64,000 nt of DNA from Ferruginibacter sp. (GTDB lineage: Bacteria; Bacteroidota; Bacteroidia; Chitinophagales; Chitinophagaceae). The position numbers and the translations under genes are program-made. Location of the stretch: NCBI GenBank assembly GCA_017983695.1, contig JAGOAX010000001.1, positions 478,160-542,159 of the forward strand, read 5' to 3'. The notes beneath the pieces are model-generated. The model saw only the letters and a program-made list of their open reading frames with translations, was not told where the DNA came from and did no database searches. Each line of letters starts with the position of its first letter. The first letter of the stretch is position 1. This document shows positions 15,909-23,627 of the stretch, piece by piece.

Positions 15909-16208
15909 TTGCAAGTAACCAAACCATACGATAACAAACGCATCTTTTGGGATGTTGATGCAGAAAAATTAGACTTTGATAAAAAGGCCTCATTTATTAT
16001 TGAACGGGTTTTTGACAGGGGCGATGTGGAAGACATAAGGATGTGCAGGCGTTTTTATGGCGATGAAATAATTGCAGCAGCTCTATTAAAAGCAAAATGG
16101 CTGATGCCGCATACCATTTATTTAGCTGCCGCTTTATTCAATAATCAACCTGAAGATTACAGATGTTACAAAAACAGACAGTCGAACCAACCACATTCCT
16201 TATATTAA
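15909..16208 (+). CDS. Antitoxin-like partner of the AbiEii-type toxin
   Basis: This 99-residue protein contains RIFWDVDAEKLDFDKKASFIIERVFDRG- and VEDIRMCRRFYGDEII-like stretches (written here in short blocks). They are typical of the small DUF6922-type proteins encoded just ahead of nucleotidyltransferase toxins. The start is TTG at 15909, directly after an in-frame stop; the next ATG would remove the conserved FWD block. It overlaps the toxin gene by 46 nt, as expected for a coupled toxin-antitoxin pair. Antitoxin activity is inferred from context only. Confidence 0.72.
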   Translation: MQVTKPYDNKRIFWDVDAEKLDFDKKASFIIERVFDRGDVEDIRMCRRFYGDEIIAAALLKAKWLMPHTIYLAAALFNNQPEDYRCYKNRQSNQPHSLY

Positions 16209-16789
16209 AAAATTTAATGCAAATACCTGCATTAAAGTCCTTTTACCTGGTTGGCGGCACTTGCCTGTCGCTAAGATATGGACACCGAACTTCAGTTGAC
16301 CTGGACCTGTTTGCAGTTTCCGATTTTACTAACGAGGACCTGAATAAGAACTTACTGAATGCAGGAATTTCCTTTAAATACAATAATATTCAAAACCCAA
16401 TTGGGCTTTTTGGTTATATAGAAAACATTAAAGTTGATTTCGTAAAGCATCATAATTTTAAACAAATTGACACCGAAGTAATTGAAGATGGTATAAGAAT
16501 GTTTGGCGACAGAGATATTATTGCGATGAAAATATTTGCCATTTTACAGCGGGCACAAAAAAAGGATTTTTGGGATTTGGCTGAATTGCTGCAACACTAC
16601 AGTTTTAAAGATTGTATAGCAGCCTACAATGAAAAATATCCCAGTAATCAAATGCTGATTTCAATCCCTTATGCTGTTACTTATTTTGCAGATGCTGAAG
16701 AAAGTGAAGCCCCAGTAAGCCTGAAAGGACAAACCTGGGAAACTGTAAAAAAGATTATTGGAGAGAAGGTTAGTGAGTACTTAAAATAA
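16163..16789 (+). CDS. Nucleotidyltransferase of the AbiEii/AbiGii toxin family
   Basis: This 208-residue protein has the nucleotidyltransferase signature YLVGGTCLSLR (G31, G32) followed by RTSVDLDLF (D46 and D48 as metal ligands). Downstream, DIIAMKIFAILQRAQKKDFWDL carries the Lys and Asp pattern of AbiEii proteins. Family members are toxins of type IV-like systems that act in phage abortive infection or modify tRNA. The overlapping upstream gene is the likely antitoxin. No other defence genes are nearby. The full motif set is present, so the protein is probably intact. Confidence 0.85.
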   Translation: MLQKQTVEPTTFLILKNLMQIPALKSFYLVGGTCLSLRYGHRTSVDLDLFAVSDFTNEDLNKNLLNAGISFKYNNIQNPIGLFGYIENIKVDFVKHHNFKQIDTEVIEDGIRMFGDRDIIAMKIFAILQRAQKKDFWDLAELLQHYSFKDCIAAYNEKYPSNQMLISIPYAVTYFADAEESEAPVSLKGQTWETVKKIIGEKVSEYLK

Positions 16790-16839
16790 GTATTCCATCA
16801 TTAACAACAATTATCTTAGTTGTACTTAAAATGTAAATC

Positions 16840-17163
16840 ATGTATTCAAAAGAGTTAAAAGATATTCCTGCTAAAGAAATGTTTCCCGGTTATACCGGCC
16901 GTTTTATTCATACCAACAATATGACTTTTGCTTTTTGGGAAGTAAAGGCCGGCAGCAAAGTACCTGAACATGCACATATGCATGAACAAGTTGCTCACCT
17001 TATAGAAGGAGAATTTGAATTAACTGTTGATGGCAACCCGATTGAACTGGAACCGGGTAAAGTAGTAGTCATCCCATCTAATGTAAAACATTCCGGCATT
17101 GCAATTACCGATTGTAAGTTGCTGGATGTATTCAGCCCGGTAAGAGAAGATTACAAGGTATAG
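16840..17163 (+). CDS. Small cupin-domain protein
   Basis: This 107-residue single-domain cupin has the first motif in [21 protein letters not shown] (two to three His and a Glu as metal ligands; split here by function: HAHMHEQ then E) and the second in [11 protein letters not shown] with a late His. The beta-barrel probably binds one metal ion. Substrate unknown. TATCTTAG at 16812-16819, one mismatch from the -7 consensus, lies 20 nt before the ATG. The methyltransferase gene starts 57 nt downstream. Confidence 0.85.
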   Translation: MYSKELKDIPAKEMFPGYTGRFIHTNNMTFAFWEVKAGSKVPEHAHMHEQVAHLIEGEFELTVDGNPIELEPGKVVVIPSNVKHSGIAITDCKLLDVFSPVREDYKV

Positions 17164-17220
17164 ATTTTGGTTTTTATTTCCGCTGCTTCACTTATATTTA
17201 TATTACAATTCATTTGCATT

Positions 17221-17970
17221 ATGGATAGAAAATACTGGGAAAAAATTGCCCCCAATTACGACGATGAAATTTTTGATGTACTTCGTAATGACAAATCCGG
17301 AAAAATAGTTGGTGCCATTGAGCAGTTTGCTTCCAAAGAAAAATCGGTAATTGATATTGGTTGTGCTGTTGGTAAATGGATACCGGTACTGGCCACAGCA
17401 TTTAAAGAAGTAATTGCAGCAGATATTTCTGCCATTAACCTGCAGATAGCACAGGAGCGGCATACACAATTTACAAACGTAGAATATATACGTATGGATA
17501 TGAGTGCGGATGAGCTCACCGTAAGGCCATGTGATGTGGCCATATGCATCAATGCTATTCTTACAGATTCCCTGCACAAAAGAATTAATTTCTTTCAGTC
17601 GCTTAACATCAGCTTAAATAAAGATGGCGATTTAATTTTGGTAGTTCCCTCACTGGAATCAAAACTGTACACCAATATTATTGCCCACCGCTGGAATGTT
17701 GATGGCGACCATGATGAAAAAATAGAGTCTTCAAAAAAAGCATTTGAACTGGCAACAAATATTAAACAGGGTGTTACAGATATTGATAATGTGCCTACCA
17801 AACATTATTTAAAAGAAGAACTGGAACTGTTACTTTCGCTGGAAGGTTTTGCAGTAACACAGGTTGAAAAAATAAATTACACCTGGAAAACAGAATTCAC
17901 TACTCCTCCAAAATGGCTTGCAGCACCGTATCCCTGGGATTGGATGTGTGTGGCAAAAAAAATCAACTGA
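17221..17970 (+). CDS. Class I SAM-dependent methyltransferase
   Basis: This 249-residue cytoplasmic protein begins MDRKYWEKIAPNYDDEIF, the common opening of small-molecule methyltransferases. It has the SAM motif VIDIGCAVGKW followed by the acidic AADIS and a motif II-like CDVAICINAIL. The substrate is unknown. A TTG 54 nt upstream would extend the frame, but I chose the ATG at 17221 because it coincides with the family N-terminus. It ends one base before the convergent MmcQ-like gene, so no terminator separates them. Confidence 0.87.
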   Translation: MDRKYWEKIAPNYDDEIFDVLRNDKSGKIVGAIEQFASKEKSVIDIGCAVGKWIPVLATAFKEVIAADISAINLQIAQERHTQFTNVEYIRMDMSADELTVRPCDVAICINAILTDSLHKRINFFQSLNISLNKDGDLILVVPSLESKLYTNIIAHRWNVDGDHDEKIESSKKAFELATNIKQGVTDIDNVPTKHYLKEELELLLSLEGFAVTQVEKINYTWKTEFTTPPKWLAAPYPWDWMCVAKKIN

Positions 17971-18297
17971 TCATTTTAATTTAGCCACCAATGCATAGGA
18001 ATGATCTATCATTTCCTGCAATTGCTTTCGGGATAGTACACCGTCTACAATAACAGTATTCCAATGTTTTTTATTCATGTGATAACCGGGTAACACACTC
18101 TCCGGGTATTCTTCCCTTAATTCAATGGCTTTATCGGGATTGCATTTTACATTAAACTGCAAAGGGTTACTTCCTAAACCGGTAAGCAAAAATATTTTTT
18201 CCTGTACTTTAAATACAAGCGTATCCTCTCCAAAAGGAAAACCTTCTGTTACAGAAGGTTTTTGCAATACATAATCTCTTAACTCTTCAATATTCAT
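17971..18297 (-). CDS. MmcQ/YjbR family protein
   Basis: This 108-residue protein matches the MmcQ/YjbR family: LRDYVLQKPSVTEGFPFGEDTLVFKV near the start, then NVKCNPDKAIELREEY and HMNKKHWNTVIVDG. The fold is similar to a DNA-binding double-wing domain, but the function is not established. It is probably the second gene of a short minus-strand run with the DUF962 protein 8 nt upstream. Confidence 0.9.
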   Translation of the reverse strand: MNIEELRDYVLQKPSVTEGFPFGEDTLVFKVQEKIFLLTGLGSNPLQFNVKCNPDKAIELREEYPESVLPGYHMNKKHWNTVIVDGVLSRKQLQEMIDHSYALVAKLK

Positions 18298-18305
18298 TTA
18301 TAAAA

Positions 18306-18650
18306 TTATTTTTCAATACTCTTTTTAGCTTCTTCCAGTTTTTTATTGATCTGCCCGGTAAGTATATGCCAGAACATTACAAAGTCGCTGCCCAAACTAT
18401 ATAAAGGATAAGTAAATGTGGCAGGTTTATTTTTCTCTATAAAAAAATGACCCACCCATGCAAAGCCATAACCAACAACGGGAATTAAAGCCAGCATCCA
18501 CCATTTTTGTAACACAATTGCAACAATTAAAATAGCTATCAATAAAGCAGTACCTGTAAAATGCAGTATGCGGTTTTTTGCATCGCCATGTTCTGTTAAG
18601 TAGTAAGGATAAAAACTCCAGAAGCTTTTGTATTTTTTTTCTGTAGCCAT
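18306..18650 (-). CDS. DUF962 / Mpo1-like membrane protein
   Basis: The 114-residue product opens with KSFWSFYPYYLTEHGDAKNR, has hydrophobic helices around 35-55 and 60-75, and a conserved GYGFAWVGHFFIEKNKPATF block. This is the DUF962 pattern. The yeast member Mpo1 is a dioxygenase in phytosphingosine alpha-oxidation, and the conserved His residues of LTEHGD and HFFIEKNKP are present (family knowledge). Sphingolipids occur in Bacteroidota, so a lipid role is possible but not shown. An ATG 9 nt upstream (18659) is an alternative start. Confidence 0.85.
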   Translation of the reverse strand: MATEKKYKSFWSFYPYYLTEHGDAKNRILHFTGTALLIAILIVAIVLQKWWMLALIPVVGYGFAWVGHFFIEKNKPATFTYPLYSLGSDFVMFWHILTGQINKKLEEAKKSIEK

Positions 18651-18687
18651 AGCAATCATATTTTACAGAAAGTTACAAATTTTAGGT

Positions 18688-19296
18688 TTATGCTGTTCTT
18701 TTTATAACCACATTTTGGAGTTCGTTAATGCGGTACAGCACTTCTTCAAGCCGGTTTTTTGCAATACCCACTGTTATAATGCAGAACAGCTGCATTTCCT
18801 GTTGAATTACCGTACAGTTAAATTGTTTCAGTACCATCATCACTTCATTCATCCGGGTATAATCAAACTCAATGCTGTATTTTATTTCTACCTGTTTTTG
18901 TATAATTGGTGTAACCTGCAATGCCAGCGATGCTGCAGTTTTATAGGCATTTATTAACCCGGGTACGCCCAATAAAGTTCCACCCCAATACCGAACTACA
19001 ATCACAGCCATATCAGTTAATTCTTTACTGTCAATCTGCCCCAAAATTGGTTTGCCTGCTGTGCCCGATGGTTCACCATCATCGCTGCTGCGGAAATTAT
19101 TACCATCGGTGCCAATGCGGTATGCAAAACAATGATGTACTGCTTTTGGATGCTCTTTTTTTAAAGTTTGCAGCTGCTGTTTAAAAGCATCTGCTGTTTC
19201 AATAGCAAAAGCATAAGCAATGAATTTACTGCCACGGTCTTTAAACTCCGCTGTAGAAGGCTGCACTATTGTATTATAAAATCCTTGTTCGTTCAT
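18688..19296 (-). CDS. IMPACT/YigZ family protein
   Basis: This 202-residue protein has the UPF0029 N-terminal domain: SKFIAYAFAIE, HHCFAYRIG and SSDDGEPSGTAGKPIL. The matching second part follows with VIVVRYWGGTLLGVPGLINAYKTAA. The C-terminal 70 residues form the ferredoxin-like DUF1949 domain. The family is linked to translation regulation in eukaryotes; the bacterial role is unclear. It is separated from the EamA transporter by a repeat array at 19310-19389. Confidence 0.93.
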   Translation of the reverse strand: MNEQGFYNTIVQPSTAEFKDRGSKFIAYAFAIETADAFKQQLQTLKKEHPKAVHHCFAYRIGTDGNNFRSSDDGEPSGTAGKPILGQIDSKELTDMAVIVVRYWGGTLLGVPGLINAYKTAASLALQVTPIIQKQVEIKYSIEFDYTRMNEVMMVLKQFNCTVIQQEMQLFCIITVGIAKNRLEEVLYRINELQNVVIKRTA

Positions 19297-19309
19297 TAAT
19301 TTTAATTTT

Positions 19310-19389
19310 ATTACACTAATTTTTACGAATTAAACTAATTAAGAAAATAAAAAAAATTAGTGTAATTCGCTTAATTCGTGTAATTATTT
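19310..19389. repeat. Divergent AT-rich repeat block with TAATTCGTG units
   Basis: The right half holds consecutive 9-nt units TAATTCGCT (19363-19371), TAATTCGTG (19372-19380) and a decayed TAATTATTT. The left half carries the same words in reverse orientation: ATTACACTAAT at 19310-19320 is complementary to 19356-19366, and ACGAATTAA at 19325-19333 is complementary to 19371-19379. The same 9-nt unit recurs between exbB and exbD. Confidence 0.65.
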
Positions 19390-19393
19390 CCCC

Positions 19394-20278
19394 TCATCCA
19401 TAAGCAATCAGTGCAATGGCACCAATAGCCAAAATAATACCTGCCCGGTTTATAGCGGATAGTTTTTCTTTAAACAATATCCATGCAGCAACTGCACTAA
19501 ACAATACAATACCCATATTATTTACAGGAATTATTGCAGATGAATTGCCTTTGTATTCAGTTATCACCCTTCCTAAAAACCATATTGAAAAATAATTGGG
19601 TACCCCAATTATAATACCTGCCAATAAAGCTTTACCGCTAAATTTTTGTTTACCGGTTATAGCTTGTACTATTAAAACAACCGTACCTATAGCACCAGCA
19701 ACAGAAAAAGCGCTGATCAAAAAATCATTGAAATTATCAGTGGGGTTGATGAAGAAATTATTTTTTACATAAACGATCAGGGTATCCAGCAGGCCGCTGC
19801 TGATAAACAACACCATCGGCAAGATCATCAGGAGCCTGTTAAATTTTTTATGCTCACCTTCATTATTTTTTGCCGGGTAACAGGTTAATACTACTGCTGC
19901 CAATGCTACAACAATACCGGCTATTTTTAATGCCGTTGCTTTTTCGTTATACAGGTAAATAGAAAACAAAAAAGGTATTACCATCGATAACTTATTGGCT
20001 ACCGATGCAACAGCAACACCAAGTTTTTGTGTGGTAAGTGCTATTACGTTAAAAATACTGATGAACATTACTCCCATCAGCAAAGCCCAAACAAACCAGG
20101 GCGAATGTATATTTTCATTATTAACAGGAAAAGAACCGTTAAGCACAGCACCGGTGCAAACACAGGCAATATAATTAAACACGATGGCTTGAAAGGCATT
20201 AATGTTAAGCCTTTGTAATACTTTAAATGAAAGGGTTAAGTAAGAACTGAAAAAAATACTACCGAGTAAATATATCAT
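19394..20278 (-). CDS. EamA/DMT-superfamily membrane transporter
   Basis: This 294-residue protein has about ten hydrophobic helices in two similar halves, each ending in the EamA-type helix (for example KIAGIVVALAAVVLTCY and AINRAGIILAIGAIALIAYG). This is the drug/metabolite transporter architecture in the inner membrane. The substrate cannot be predicted. Its ATG shares one base with the ribD stop (TAATG), so it is co-translated with riboflavin synthesis. A flavin-related transport role is possible but unproven, since many such couplings are incidental. Confidence 0.85.
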   Translation of the reverse strand: MIYLLGSIFFSSYLTLSFKVLQRLNINAFQAIVFNYIACVCTGAVLNGSFPVNNENIHSPWFVWALLMGVMFISIFNVIALTTQKLGVAVASVANKLSMVIPFLFSIYLYNEKATALKIAGIVVALAAVVLTCYPAKNNEGEHKKFNRLLMILPMVLFISSGLLDTLIVYVKNNFFINPTDNFNDFLISAFSVAGAIGTVVLIVQAITGKQKFSGKALLAGIIIGVPNYFSIWFLGRVITEYKGNSSAIIPVNNMGIVLFSAVAAWILFKEKLSAINRAGIILAIGAIALIAYG

Positions 20279-21324
20279 TATAGCAGCTGTTTAAAAAAAT
20301 ATTCAATTTTGTCTGTGCCCGAAATCTCTTCCTTAATTAATTTTTTATTGGGTAATGCAGGCGCATCAATACCGTTGCCGATTACCATTTCCACGTTGGT
20401 AATAATCCTTGCCTCATCCCATAAATTTTCATCAATAAAAGATTGTAATAGTTTTGCGCCGCCTTCTACAAGTACCGATTGAATTTTTTGTTGGTATAAT
20501 ACAGATAAAACCTGGGGAATTATTTTTTCTTTTCTATCTAGCTGGTAAAAAGAAAGCATTTCATCTTCCTGCTGTTTTACTGCATTAAATACAAATGTTT
20601 TTACCACGCCATCAAATAACTGCAAAGAAGCCGGTAATTTTAAATCCATATCTATTACCAAACGTACAGGATTATTTCCTGTAACCAGCCTTGTTGTCAA
20701 GGCCGGGTTATCTTTTAATGCAGTATTGGTGCCTACCATTATTGCCGATTCTTCACTGCGCCACTGGTGCACCGTTCGGTTGCTGCATGCATTACTTATA
20801 AAAATTCTTTCTTTACCTGTTGCTGCAATTTTTTTATCACTACTCTGTGCCCATTTTAAAATTATATATGGCCGCTGTTGCTGATGAAAAGTAAAAAATC
20901 TTTTGTTCAATGCCATGGCTTCATTTTCCAATATACCAGCTGTTACATCCACACCTGCAGTTATAAGTTTTTCAATACCCTTGCCGTTTACCTCATTATA
21001 ACTATCCCTGCATCCTATAACAACTGCAGGAATATTGTTTTTGATAATGAGGTCTGCACAGGGAGGTGTTTTACCAAAATGTGCACAGGGTTCTAATGAA
21101 ACATACAGTGTGCTCTTTTCAATAAACTGTTTATTTTCCTTTGCCACGCTATTAATACAGTTCACTTCTGCATGTGCCTGCCCATACTGTTGATGAAACC
21201 CTTCGCCAATGATACTGTCATTATATACCAGCACTGCACCTACCATTGGATTGGGTGCTACATACCCTGCACCCATCTGTGCCAGCTGCAGGCAGCGATA
21301 AATATATTTTTCATCATTTGTCAA
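20278..21324 (-). CDS. ribD: Bifunctional riboflavin biosynthesis deaminase/reductase RibD
   Basis: This 348-residue protein joins a zinc deaminase (1-145) and a reductase (about 150-348). Together they convert diaminohydroxyphosphoribosylaminopyrimidine to the ribitylamino-uracil phosphate precursor. The deaminase shows H-A-E (51-53) and PCAHFGKTPPC with zinc Cys80 and Cys89. The reductase shows ILKWAQSSDKKIAA, VGTNTALKDNP and SVLVEGGAKLLQSF. The start is TTG (21324), which gives MTNDEKYIYRCLQLAQ as in other RibD proteins. A -7 box ends 4 nt before it. It is divergent from prmC by 30 nt. No FMN riboswitch precedes it. Confidence 0.96.
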   Translation of the reverse strand: MTNDEKYIYRCLQLAQMGAGYVAPNPMVGAVLVYNDSIIGEGFHQQYGQAHAEVNCINSVAKENKQFIEKSTLYVSLEPCAHFGKTPPCADLIIKNNIPAVVIGCRDSYNEVNGKGIEKLITAGVDVTAGILENEAMALNKRFFTFHQQQRPYIILKWAQSSDKKIAATGKERIFISNACSNRTVHQWRSEESAIMVGTNTALKDNPALTTRLVTGNNPVRLVIDMDLKLPASLQLFDGVVKTFVFNAVKQQEDEMLSFYQLDRKEKIIPQVLSVLYQQKIQSVLVEGGAKLLQSFIDENLWDEARIITNVEMVIGNGIDAPALPNKKLIKEEISGTDKIEYFFKQLL

Positions 21325-21328
21325 TCCG

Positions 21329-21336
21329 CAAAAGTA
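21329..21336 (-). promoter_or_regulatory. ribD -7 box, transcript starts almost at the TTG codon
   Basis: On the minus strand this reads TACTTTTG, an exact TAnnTTTG match, ending 4 nt before the TTG start of ribD. A leaderless or nearly leaderless mRNA beginning with a non-ATG codon follows if this box is used. Confidence 0.5.
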
Positions 21337-21354
21337 CGCATCAAAAAATAAACT

Positions 21355-22218
21355 ATGTTTGTAAAAATGAACAGTAAAGAGTTATACCGTAATTTTTTGG
21401 TTGAGCTGCAATCGGTTTACGACCTGGGTGAAGCTACTGTAATTACCGACTGGGTGTTTGAAAATATTGCCAGCATAAAAAAGTCGGATCTTATAAAGAA
21501 CCCGTTGCAGCAGGTGCCGGCACCGGTAATTAAAAAGCTAAAGGAAAAGCAGGAGCAGTTGTTGCTGCACCAACCGGTTCAATATGTACTGGGGCAAACC
21601 TCGTTTTACAATTTGCAGTTCCAGGTAAATGATAAGGTACTAATACCAAGGCCTGAAACAGAAGAGCTGGTTAATTTTGTAATTAACAGCTGGCGCTTTG
21701 AAAGCAGGCAGGTAAGTTTTTTAGATATTGGAACAGGAAGTGGCTGTATTGCCATTGCCATTAAAAAGAATTTGCCTTCGGCAAAAGTAATGGCGCTTGA
21801 TGTAAGTTATGATGCCCTTGAAATTGCCTCAAAAAATGCAGTGGCCAATAAAACAAATGTGCAGTTAACCCTCTTCGATTTTTTAGATGAAAGCCGCTGG
21901 CCCGAACTGATGTTATTTGATGCCATCGTTAGTAACCCACCTTATATACCCAATAAAGAAAAAGAAAAGTTAGATAAGAACGTGGTGGATTTTGAACCGC
22001 ACACAGCTTTATTTGTACCGGATAACAACCCGTTATTGTTTTATGAAAAGATTGCCAGGTTTGGCCGCTCACATTTAAACTACAATGGAAAAGTGTACCT
22101 GGAAACACATGAAGACTACACAAAAGATGTAGCAGCGCTCTTTGCTGAAACCTACCAGCAGGTATTGGTTAAAAAAGACCTGTTTGGAAAAGAAAGAATG
22201 GTTATTGCCACTTACTGA
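21355..22218 (+). CDS. prmC: Peptide chain release factor N5-glutamine methyltransferase
   Basis: This 287-residue enzyme methylates the GGQ glutamine of release factors. An N-terminal helical domain (1-95) containing PVQYVLGQTSFYNLQF precedes the SAM motif LDIGTGSGCIAIAI (around 123-136) and the substrate motif NPPY (194-197), diagnostic for glutamine N5-methylation. IPRPETEELV (97-106) is also characteristic. An in-frame ATG at 21367 is a possible alternative start. It is divergent from ribD and converges with exbD, 5 nt away. Confidence 0.95.
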   Translation: MFVKMNSKELYRNFLVELQSVYDLGEATVITDWVFENIASIKKSDLIKNPLQQVPAPVIKKLKEKQEQLLLHQPVQYVLGQTSFYNLQFQVNDKVLIPRPETEELVNFVINSWRFESRQVSFLDIGTGSGCIAIAIKKNLPSAKVMALDVSYDALEIASKNAVANKTNVQLTLFDFLDESRWPELMLFDAIVSNPPYIPNKEKEKLDKNVVDFEPHTALFVPDNNPLLFYEKIARFGRSHLNYNGKVYLETHEDYTKDVAALFAETYQQVLVKKDLFGKERMVIATY

Positions 22219-22223
22219 TCTCC

Positions 22224-22625
22224 TTATTTAGGCGTTACATTAAACCCGGCTTTGGCACCGGCTTTTTTTGCTGCATAAAATATTTTAAACACATCGCCGT
22301 ATTTACTTGCCGTATCTGCAGCTATTACAATTGAAAGTGTATCGGGTTTAACTTTATCAGCTTCATATTTTACTACCGAATCCAGCTGGGCAAAACTTAT
22401 GGGTAACTGCCCCATAAACAAGCCGCCGTCTTTATTTAATCCAATAGTAACACTCTGCCTCATTTTAGTATCGCTTTTTCCTTTGGGCAAATTGGTTTTA
22501 ATAACATTAGGGTTTGCCAGGGTCGATATCAGCAAAAAGAACATCAGCAGTATGAACAAAATATCATTCAATGGACCGGTATCCACTTCGCTATGTGATT
22601 CTCTTAATCGTTTGCGTAAACTCAT
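22224..22625 (-). CDS. exbD: ExbD/TolR-type biopolymer transport protein
   Basis: This 133-residue inner-membrane protein has a basic N-terminus (LRKRLRESHSE), one transmembrane helix (PLNDILFILLMFFLLIS) with the conserved proton-conducting Asp (D21), and a periplasmic domain ending GFNVTPK. With ExbB it harnesses the proton gradient to energise TonB or a Tol-like system. It follows exbB on the same strand, but the 97-nt gap contains a 9-nt repeat array that would be part of the transcript. Confidence 0.93.
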   Translation of the reverse strand: MSLRKRLRESHSEVDTGPLNDILFILLMFFLLISTLANPNVIKTNLPKGKSDTKMRQSVTIGLNKDGGLFMGQLPISFAQLDSVVKYEADKVKPDTLSIVIAADTASKYGDVFKIFYAAKKAGAKAGFNVTPK

Positions 22626-22680
22626 TGCTTTTATTATTTCACCAATTTTTTATTAATTAAACGACTGCTATTCTATTGAA

Positions 22681-22721
22681 CTTAATTCGTGTAATTCGTG
22701 TAATTGGCTTAATTCGTGAAT
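22681..22721. repeat. Tandem 9-nt repeat (TAATTCGTG) between exbB and exbD
   Basis: Four contiguous 9-nt units run from 22683: TAATTCGTG, TAATTCGTG, TAATTGGCT, TAATTCGTG, preceded by CT. The array starts 2 nt past the exbB stop. It shares its unit with the block at 19310-19389. Confidence 0.75.
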
Positions 22722-22722
22722 A

Positions 22723-23400
22723 TTACTTTGTTGGTTCCTGTAAAATATCAATGAACTCGGCACTGGCCGCTTCCATCTTATTTACTGTTTTATCAATCTG
22801 TGTATTTAAAAAACTGTATCCCAAAAAAGAAAGGATACCAATTATCAAACCTGTTGCAGAGGTGATCATTTTTACATACATCGCATCGGCAATATCGCTT
22901 ATAGCGGGGTTTGCCGCTGCTGCAAAGTCTTTTAATAATAAGATCAAACCAAAAATAGTACCCACAAAACCAAACAGCGGGGCAATACGTGATATTACCG
23001 AAAGAATGTTAAGGTTTCTTTCCATTTTATATATCTCCAGCTTGCCTACATTATCCATGCTTTTTTCAATGGCATCAATGGGTTTACCAATTCTTTGCAG
23101 TCCTTTATCAATCATACGGGCAACAGGGTTACTGGTATTTTTTGCCAGGCTACGGGCAGATGTAATATTACCCGATACCACCTGGTCACGTATGATGCTC
23201 ATAAAATTCTCTTCTATCTTACTCGCCTTTCTTATGGCAAGCAAACGTTCTATAAAAAAGAAAATGGCCATTGCAAATAGTATGGCCAGCGGTATCATTA
23301 ATACGCCACCCTTTACCAAAAGCCCCATTACACTTTCTTTTTGCACAGCCAATGCCTTAGCCATTCCTGTACTGTCGATCTGTAAAAAAATATCAAACAT
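22723..23400 (-). CDS. exbB: ExbB/TolQ/MotA-type proton channel protein
   Basis: This 225-residue protein has three transmembrane segments, near 30-52, 130-155 and 170-192. The MotA/TolQ/ExbB domain includes NLNILSVISRIAPLFGFVGTIFG- and MITSATGLIIGILSFLGYSFL-type blocks (shortened here) with the conserved polar residues in helices 2 and 3. It forms the proton channel with ExbD. The N-terminal periplasmic part is short, as in ExbB. It is the first gene of the exbBD pair. Confidence 0.93.
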   Translation of the reverse strand: MFDIFLQIDSTGMAKALAVQKESVMGLLVKGGVLMIPLAILFAMAIFFFIERLLAIRKASKIEENFMSIIRDQVVSGNITSARSLAKNTSNPVARMIDKGLQRIGKPIDAIEKSMDNVGKLEIYKMERNLNILSVISRIAPLFGFVGTIFGLILLLKDFAAAANPAISDIADAMYVKMITSATGLIIGILSFLGYSFLNTQIDKTVNKMEAASAEFIDILQEPTK

Positions 23401-23575
23401 AGTTAAGCTGATTTAGGAACAAAAGTAATTGTTTAATTTATAATTGGTTTAGTCTACACTATAATTGTGCCAATACAATGCAAGATTAAAACCTAAACGA
23501 ACACAATGCTGTAATGCTGCTTAAAGAATTGTTAATCTTACTTTTTTACACAAGGTTAAAAATAGTAATAAAAAC

Positions 23576-23608
23576 AAAACGTCCCGTCATTAAAGGCCGG
23601 GACGTTTT
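23576..23608 (-). terminator. Intrinsic terminator after the SPFH gene
   Basis: The stem AAAACGTCCCG / CGGGACGTTTT (23576-23586 / 23598-23608) has an 11-nt loop and lies 20 nt past the stop of the minus-strand SPFH gene. The minus strand continues with a T-rich run. Confidence 0.87.
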
Positions 23609-23627
23609 AAAAATATAAACAACAAAA

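Noticed and set aside
21325-21354. FMN riboswitch before ribD
   Set aside because: Only 30 nt separate ribD and prmC, too short for the conserved riboswitch fold.
22676-23416. Plus-strand open frame of 246 codons
   Set aside because: It is antisense to exbB, whose membrane helices and conserved blocks are clear; the antisense frame has no recognisable domain.
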